DNA from: Pelodera strongyloides | Taxonomy: Eukaryota > Nematoda > Chromadorea > Rhabditida > Rhabditidae | Length of the DNA: 64,000 nucleotides | NCBI GenBank assembly: GCA_036852015.1 | Contig: JAANDG010000079.1 | Coordinates: 248,001-312,000 of the forward strand | Direction: 5' to 3' | Shown: positions 57,428-64,000 of the stretch, piece after piece | Position numbering within the stretch: the stretch's first letter is position 1 | Layout of the letters: each line of letters starts with the position of its first letter | Translations under genes and position numbers: made by a program | The notes under the pieces: model-generated | Databases searched by the model: none | The model's input: the letters and a program-made list of their open reading frames with translations, nothing else | Told to the model about the DNA's origin: nothing

Positions 57428-59087
57428 AATTGCACGCTACATCCGAGATAGTCGCAAAAAGTTTTTGCGATATTTTCTATATTCTCTTCGAGAGCACCCT
57501 CACCCTTCTTCACGCCTTTCTGAAAGAGTTAGATCAGCTTATTATTTTATCAATTATCATTTGTCCCACAAGGTTTCTAGTCAATAGCAAAACAATTTAA
57601 TGTGACCCTTTCCCTCTAGATAGCCTATCATTTCTTTAGTTGCACGCATCGTGCTGTAACACTTTAAAGGGGTATAACGTCTGGTTTTGTAATGTAACTG
57701 TGCGAAACTGAGCATTGTTTTAGTCGAACCATATTCATTAGCGCAGAGCAAGTGGGAAGCGAGTTGCCCAGCGTATGTTTGTTACATCGCTTAGTAGCAC
57801 GTTTATTCCCTGGAATCTGGAATAAAAATTTACCTCAACGAGAGCGTATAGAGTGGTGCCGTGTGATCCCCAATGGTAGCAGAATTTGTAGTCCTTCTCG
57901 TCCCAAAATGTGTAATGATCCCAACCGCTTGGAGTCTCCGGCATAGCGGTATGAGGTGCACCCTGTAAGTACGGTAATAATATCATCTTCGAGCGACCTT
58001 TCGTCTCAAAATCGTAGCTCACACTGCGAAGGGTTTCCTTGATTACGAAGAACCGTTGGACGCTGTACTGAACCACTCTTGACCAAAAAAACCACATCCA
58101 CACAAATCTATTTACAAATGTCAATGTTGTGTGCATATAAATAATATAGAACGTTGAAAATCATAAGTTAAAGGTGTGAATCAGATAAACCATAAAGCCC
58201 AATGAGGAATAGACATATATATGAAGGGATAGACTCACATCTATGCGGCATCGTGGATGTATTCCCATGATGCATATGCAAATGATTATAATTAGAATAG
58301 AAAGCCGTGCAGTATGGCGCAGCCATTTGCGTGTACTATACTATTTGGGACTACAGCGTCCAGCACACCTTTCAAAACCGGCTGTTACAGCGCTTAAAAA
58401 TTAAATTTCACCCGCCTTATCTCTATTCTTATAGCAAGCGATTGCCAGAACCGCTTGAATCTCGTCCTTGGAAACTTCAAAATCCAGCATATACTTGATG
58501 AGATCTTGCGTTCGCTTCTAAATGTTTTATAATCATGCAAATAGATAGATTTAGAATTATCAGAAAACATTATTACTGAAGCTGTAGAAAATTGTCTACT
58601 ACATTTGGATATTCATAAATATCTATAAGATTCATAGCTTTGAAAAAGAACAAAAACAGCTGAATCACCAACCACACAATCCGTGCATTCGACTGCCTGA
58701 AATAGTAGAAACTGTTAAAGCAAAATGCCGACCGGTTTTTGAAGCGCAACATGAACCGAGGCATTTTTATGCATTTATGCTAAGTGGGGCCGATTTGTTA
58801 TTCGAATTTGTGCTCATTTTTATAATGCTGCATAAGAATGCTGGTGTATTCGATGTGTTTCAAAAATCTTATGAGCAACAATTTCAATACGTAACCCCGA
58901 TACTTTCTTCAGACAATAAACATTGACAGAAATTTATAATGCCAAACAGAATAGTCGAGCCCACAACAGATAAAAGATATAACCAAATGAAAGCAACCTT
59001 CACCTCAAAACCTGTCGTTTCAATGTAGGAAGGCAATAAGCAGAGGATAACAAAGATAATACATTGTACAGGGGATGAAAAAATCAT
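57424..59087 (-). CDS. Unrecognised multi-pass membrane protein
   Basis: Exons 5' to 3': 59087-58891, 58696-58600, 58517-58412, 58075-57834, 57519-57424; total 245 residues, with phases agreeing throughout. I do not recognise the family. At least three membrane segments are visible: CIIFVILCLLPSYI, VAFIWLYLLSVVGSTILFGI and RIVWLVIQLFLFFF. A soluble part follows with KYMLDFEVSKDEIQAVLAIA, YDFETKGRSKMILLPYLQ and an aromatic stretch GWDHYTFWDEKDYKFCYHWG, and the protein ends CDYLGCSVQF. The stop codon lies in the terminal TTAA of an inserted MITE. Further 5' exons are likely: 60313-60183 is an open, strongly hydrophobic stretch with plausible splice sites, so the start at 59087 is provisional. 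The donor at 58600 and the acceptor at 58075 are the least certain. Confidence 0.6.
57664..57793. repeat. TTAA MITE, second subfamily, degraded
   Basis: TTAAAGGGGTATAACGTCTG at the left, CATATTCATTAGCGCAGAGC inside, and a weak right end GTATGTTTGTTACATCGCTT, inside the intron 57520-57833. Confidence 0.5.
58235..58397. repeat. TTAA MITE, second subfamily, partial
   Basis: Interior GCATATGCAAATGATTATAA and CGTGCAGTATGGCGCAGCCA, right end AACCGGCTGTTACAGCGCTTAA (last 15 bases TGTTACAGCGCTTAA). It ends about 15 bp from the exon 58412-58517. Confidence 0.65.
58715..58868. repeat. TTAA-family MITE in intron
   Basis: TTAAAGCAAAATGCCGACCG to CGATGTGTTTCAAAAATCTT, right end degraded. It begins 18 bp from the exon 58600-58696. 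Confidence 0.8.
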
Positions 59088-60182
59088 TTTGTGCACTATT
59101 TTCTGATTTTTCTTGACTAATTAGATTTGTGCATGTGGTTTCATATTTGCATATGTAAAATTACATATTAGCATATATCTATTTAACATACCCGTAATGA
59201 GGACATTACTCTAGATATACAGACTTCTGTGAAAGCGGGACCCCGGCCCGGCTTCTACATAAGTATACTCTGAACCTCAGACGAGCAGCTGCCAAAACTT
59301 TTGCTGGGTGCGCGGATTTGCGTTGCCTAACTCACTCGGCCATGTATTATTACTCGCAATCTATCAACCGCGCACCTCTCCGCGTACGCGGGTAATTGCG
59401 CGGCTAGCTGCGCGCGCGTATTCGTGCGCCAGCTCCAGTAGCCGATAACTCGCCTGGAGACTGGTACTTCAAATGAAATCTACTATGGAAGGAAAACAAG
59501 CGACGCTCTAACAATTAGTGTCTTGAGTTCTTTGAGATAATGCGTGGTGTTTCTAAAACATATTGAAATAAAAACTCTTTACTATCAAAGCAGTTGACTA
59601 ACAGCAAACTCAGAAAACGAAAGTTTTACCGAGTCGAATGACTTAGGATCGAAACACAGAGAAAGTGAAAGTTATATATTTTAGCAAGTCCCCTTTTCTG
59701 TATAGCTGATCAATTAAGCATTATAATTACTACACTACTACACATAATCTGGTTTTCGAGCTATTCCGAATATAATAGATTCTAAGATAAGCGGCAACAC
59801 TGATAAGCAGGGCAAAATTGCAACATCACGTTTTTTTTCCAGTAAATTACATACGAATACCGATTTTTTGTGCGTAGCTTGCGTATTCTCGCCTAAAAAT
59901 TTATCTGCAACACATTATACACAAAGGTAAAAAAAAACCCAGAAAGTCAGACAACCGTATGTCCGATACGTAGTCGGTGGACGATGGTACAGCGTGACAT
60001 GTCAGGCTGTTCTAACTATTCCAATTTCTAAACTACTTCAACTACTGGTAGATCTCCATAGGAGGGAGTCACCTGTCTACTCTTTGAAAAAAAATTCCGT
60101 CCCTTGTATTATTTGCACTCACTTTGGCATATATATAGAATTACCAGGACACTGTAAATCATCCTTTTGTACCATTTAGAAC

Positions 60183-60313
60183 CAACGCCCAGTCGAAGAC
60201 CAGAAGCAAAACGACAAAGAACGGCTGGAGATCAGATAACAGGATTATAATCATACTTGTCTGATAAAGGGTTATCAGTAGATACGGAGCACACAAAAAG
60301 CACACTGTGCGCA
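60183..60313 (-). CDS. Possible upstream hydrophobic exon of the membrane-protein gene
   Basis: On the minus strand an acceptor (TCTTTAG) opens a 131-nt frame without stops that encodes two adjacent hydrophobic stretches, VCFLCAPYLLITLY with MIIILL, and PFFVVLLLVFDWALVL, before a GTTCTA donor. It lies about 1.1 kb upstream of the first certain exon at 59087. Weak intervening exon candidates exist near 59740-59800 and 59850-59900 but could not be joined with confidence. Confidence 0.35.
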
Positions 60314-61826
60314 CTAAAGACTAGAATATAAATATATGCTCTAACTAGACTAAATTGAATTCAGATAGAACAATGTCGGAAGAACCATTATTGATGAATT
60401 AATCAGAGTTTGATTAATAAACAAAATCTGGTTCAGAAGATCTAAATAAATATAAAGATAAGTAAATATCTTTATCAATCTGTGTAATACTTTTTCGTTC
60501 ATCATTGAGTGTGCCACCAACGTAGTTCGCTTACGTTAGCCGATGATTTTTTCCAAAAAATCTAAACGAGAGAAAATTTGTGAGCCACCGGTATGCAAGA
60601 AGTGCGCCGCAAGTGTGCGACAAGTTTTCCGTCCGCCCCGCGTTGGTGCGGCGCGCCTGGCGCTTGTGTTGTCCTCCATGTGCTGGTGTACCGCGCGGTC
60701 AGAATCTTGTACGCTTACATTCCGACACCTTTTTTTTATAGTCGCTCACCTCCTAAACTTACAAACATCAACTGTGATTTTTAAGGCCTCTTTATAAAAC
60801 TAATAAATACTAATGACTCAACCCGTTATTTTTGGTAAAAAGAATGCACAATATTAACACAACAGATGAGTTGTATTTACATTGACACGTATTTTAGTAC
60901 GTAAGTGCATTTTAAAATAGAAATTCTGAATCAAAACATTTAATTTAGTACACAATATACATCAACACATAAAAACGAAAAGCCTTCTGTGTTTTAGTTT
61001 CAAAAGTATAATACACCTGATTCGCAAACATTGAAAATGACCGGTGACGCATTTTCCTGCTTTATTTGTAAAATACATCAACAAACAGATATCTGCGGGA
61101 CTAAACTCTATATAATATGTGCAAAGTTACTTGTGCATCTATTTGCGCTCTACAGTAGTTTACCCGAGTACAAAATGTTCCTAAGGTTCATAAAAGAAAA
61201 GTGTTTGAATTTTGACCAAAGAATAGTATTTTCTTTGCAACTCGGTCGCCAACTGAACTTTAGAATTTGCAATTTTTACAAAATTTTTACTATATAATGT
61301 CAGGTTAGGGCCACCATTCTGTAGAATTCGCTTCCTACAGTATTCCCCTTATAACGGCTACTTTTTGACCTATCATTTATGTATTTCATCTCTTTTCATA
61401 GTAGGTTTATAGGATCCACAACGTTTGCAGGTTATGTTATATGGCGTAGCGTATGTGACTAATATTGGGTCGAGAGATATCTTACATTGAGTGAGGCTTG
61501 TTCTAGAATTTGTGCGCCATTTTTCTATGATACAAGCTCGATATCACTTACATAACTCGGGTGGGAAGAGTCACCCATCCCGTTTTACTACTGTGAAGCG
61601 GGAGGGGAGGGGTATTCCCCAGTTTGGCCACATTGATTTCTTCACTGGGTTTATTTTTGTGATCCCTAATAGTGTCATCAGCAGTTGGTCTATTGTCTGA
61701 TTTGATTATAAGCGGATTATTCTTTATTGAACTGATCTGACCTTCGGCTTTTCAAAGCCAAAGCACACGAGAAACGTTTTATTTATATTTGTTGCTGTAT
61801 TTTGATTTAGATCCAGTCTCCCGTTA

Positions 61827-62009
61827 TTAAAGCGAAATACCGTCCCGTTTTTGAAATACAACGAGTAGATCAGCATTATTACGCAGCTTATGCAAATGAA
61901 CATAAATTAGAACAAAAAATCGAGCTAAATTCGAGAAAATTAGCATGAATTCGTAAGAATTCAGTTATCCATGATGCGTTTCAAAAAAACGGCTGGTATT
62001 TCGCTTTAA
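61827..62009. repeat. TTAA-family MITE, complete
   Basis: TTAAAGCGAAATACCGTCCC to CGGCTGGTATTTCGCTTTAA, with the full interior (AAAAATCGAGCTAAATTCGA). Confidence 0.9.
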
Positions 62010-62682
62010 AACACTAATCGCTAGCAAGGCTAGAAAACTGGGGAAACTAACAGTACACAATGCAACATATTGTTATTTTATTTTAGCTAATTGAATACCC
62101 CGAGGAGTGATATTTTATAGAAAATTATTGTAAATTAGGATGTTTGAATAGAAATTTGTTAAATGTTAGTAAGAAATGTATGAGGATAAACAAAAAGTAA
62201 CATGACATTTATGAGTTTACACTAAAATTAGTGTATTAAAAACACCACATCGGTATTTTATGATTGGGAAAACATTGAGACAAAAGGATTTCGTATTTGC
62301 AAAACACACAACTCTTCTAATAAAAGCTAGAAAAATACAAAGGAACGTGGTAAACTCAGGTTTCCCATTGGTTCTTTATCTCAACTCGTTCATAAGGAAT
62401 AATATTTCGTCAGTTTCACTTGATTTATGACATATCGCCTAACAACTGATTGCTTACAATAGAAGGCGAGATAAGTAAATTATTGGGGTATATATACCGT
62501 AGTCGATCCTTTTCCGGAGAACCCATTTCGAAAATACTGTACTTTTGTACTCACTATTTTTTGTATTCTACCCCATTAGCATTTCGTGCTTCCCCCTATT
62601 GTTGTCTTTGTTTCTGGCCAAAAAAAGCTATGCAACTATTTGACATTGAATGTATATAGTACACATTTGTTGGTCCAGAGAT

Positions 62683-62795
62683 CTGCTCACGGTAGGGCAT
62701 AGTTGTCGAATCCAAATACCCATGCTAACCGAACCTTTGATGTCTGGTGTGAGAGACCGGTGTGCTACCCAGACCACTTTGCCATAAACCTTTTG
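62683..62795 (-). repeat. tRNA-like sequence with long insert
   Basis: The minus strand reads ATGGCAAAGTGGTCTGGGTA (a good A-box), then AAAGGTTCGGTTAGC and TTGGATTCGACAACTATGCC, giving B-box-like motifs and GGCA / TGCC ends. It resembles the sequences at 35488 and 48090. Confidence 0.4.
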
Positions 62796-62939
62796 TATTT
62801 TGATCCATAAAGAGTGTATTCTACTACTTAAAACTCAGTTAGTGATCCACCCTCGCCCGACTGATTAAAGTCTCCCCCGCTGGTTTACTAGCAATTGATA
62901 AAACGTTTCGTAATTAGAGATAATCTTTTCAGGAAAAAA

Positions 62940-63999
62940 ATGGTTGTTCGCCAGAGTTCTGTTTACTCAATTTCTAGCGGAAAAGGCGGTGATATTGCCG
63001 AGGTGACGCTTTTTTGTTTTTGAACTCAAGTTTTTTTATAAAACTTCATCCTACGCTACTCAACTCTGTTATCGTGGTACACTGTAGTTATACATAAACA
63101 AACAGTTGCACAGTGGTGTCTTAAGTACGGATGTGTGTTTTGGGTTCAACATATAAGTTTTCGAACGCCCACATGATCACAAACAAACAAATAAACAAAC
63201 GGTGTCCGCTTCTAAAATAAGTCAAGAGCAATCTTACTTGGAAGCACTTAAAAAGGTTTATTCATAAAAACGAAAAGGTACACAATAACGAGGTAAGCGA
63301 CAAGAATAAGAACCAGGTCCCAAAGAGTAAAGTGTTCAAGTCCTTTACTATTTACAGGGAACATATCTATTAACTGCTTACATTTAGGTACATCAAACGA
63401 GCTCTAGCACTTCTAGTTCTTGTAGCTCCGACCTAGATTCTACCGAGAATCAGATTGAAAACAAAACTCCGAAAAGTGCAAATCGTCTCCTTCGTTGGAA
63501 CCTTCTCTTCACACTTTTCATCCTTTCTGCAATCACTTCGTCGATATGGATTGCTTTCATACCGGTGGTCAATGTTGGTGTTTAAACATATCAACTTAAC
63601 ATAGCACTTATCGCTCGGGTAGGTTACCGTGGGTTAGTTACCCAGCGGTGTATTTTTGCTAACAACTTGGGCTTGACACCAAACAGGTGTAATACAGTAA
63701 TACTATACGTGAGATTTCGAACCAGTAAAATAAGAAATTGCTGAACAGTTACTAGAAAATATTCATTCTTAGGAGACGATTTATTGATTACAAATATTAG
63801 TCATATTTTGCAGAGATACGCTCTAATCTTCGTCCTGGCTTGTATGTCCATATTGCAAATTGTGTGGTTTATTGGATTATTCAACGCGATACGATACACT
63901 TTACGATTACGACGCTATAGAAGTAGGAGAGTTGACACGGTGGGTTTCTCGACGCCGCTTCCACAGGCTATTAAGAAGGAGCGGTTATTAGCTCGATAG
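62940..63999 (+). CDS. Unrecognised small two-helix membrane protein
   Basis: Exons: 62940-63002, 63388-63573, 63814-63999; total 144 residues, all joints phase 0. The acceptor TTTTCAG lies 7 bp before the ATG (CAG/GAAAAAAATGG), a typical spliced-leader site. The N-terminus is Ser-rich (SSSTSSSCSSDLDS), followed by two hydrophobic segments, WNLLFTLFILSAITSSIWIA and YALIFVLACMSILQIVWFIG. The Arg-rich cytoplasmic tail (RYTLRLRRYRSRR) ends ERLLAR. No family is recognised. The exon 2 donor is GTTGGT, as at several other introns here; choosing GTCAAT two residues earlier is the alternative. The stop falls one base from the window edge. Confidence 0.6.
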
Positions 64000-64000
64000 A

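Larger units (their letters stand above)
60314..62939. other. Intergenic region with one MITE and a tRNA-like sequence
   Basis: AT-rich apart from a GC-rich patch at about 60590-60700. It holds a complete TTAA-family MITE (61827-62009) and a tRNA-like sequence (62683-62795). An 86-codon open frame at 61037-61297 is noted but not accepted. Confidence 0.45.

Noticed and set aside
60543..60797. Basic, Cys-containing frame in a GC-rich patch
   Set aside because: Several frames are open because of base composition; no domain or splice structure is visible.
61037..61297. 86-residue open frame with CFIC and scattered cysteines
   Set aside because: It is protein-like in part, but there is no conserved spacing, no promoter or acceptor evidence and no paired exon. 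Transcript data would be needed.

Overview
The window is nuclear DNA of a nematode, most likely a rhabditid relative of Caenorhabditis. The evidence is many short exons separated by small introns with TTTCAG-type acceptors, acceptors directly abutting start codons as at spliced-leader sites, interstitial tracts of the nematode telomere hexamer TTAGGC, and clear nematode orthologues: a WAGO-like Argonaute, troponin I, a nematode-type tyrosine phosphatase and the TEAD factor EGL-44. Gene models were read by hand. For all of them except the Argonaute, whose first exon is not fixed, the exon lengths sum to a multiple of three.

Layout. 1-800: upstream region with two candidate first exons. 828-10254 (+): a 26-exon Argonaute with an RGG-rich N-terminus and a PIWI domain that has lost catalytic residues. 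11585-14213 (-): troponin I. 16067-20264 (+): a small cytosolic protein tyrosine phosphatase with an intact signature. 21084-22180: a head-to-head pair of tiny secreted six-cysteine proteins that are paralogues and share a 238-bp promoter interval; this is the most novel-looking gene content. 22824-23514 (+): an unrecognised 92-residue protein. 24270-33367 (-): two tandem ionotropic-receptor-like ligand-gated channel genes with matching exon lengths. 35552-45766 (-): the 14-exon egl-44/TEAD gene with long, repeat-filled introns. 45767-57423: about 11.7 kb without a convincing gene, made of simple repeats and transposon relics. 57424-59087 (-), perhaps reaching 60313: an unrecognised multi-pass membrane protein. 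62940-63999 (+): an unrecognised two-helix membrane protein.

The noncoding half is dominated by non-autonomous inverted-repeat elements. The main family is about 150-190 bp, starts and ends with TTAA, and has arms beginning AGCGAAATACCGGCCGG. A derived subfamily consists of two 171-bp, almost perfect hairpins (80-bp arms, 11-nt loop). Other foldbacks, a 24-bp minisatellite, tRNA-like sequences and (GA)n/(CT)n tracts fill the introns. Some elements touch gene structure: one supplies the stop codon of the gene at 57424, one lies 9 bp from a 3' splice site, and one duplicates a 5' splice site.

No operon is evident. The genes look functionally unrelated (small-RNA silencing, muscle contraction, signalling, secretion, chemosensation, Hippo-pathway transcription). 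The only regulatory coupling seen is the shared promoter of the six-cysteine pair.
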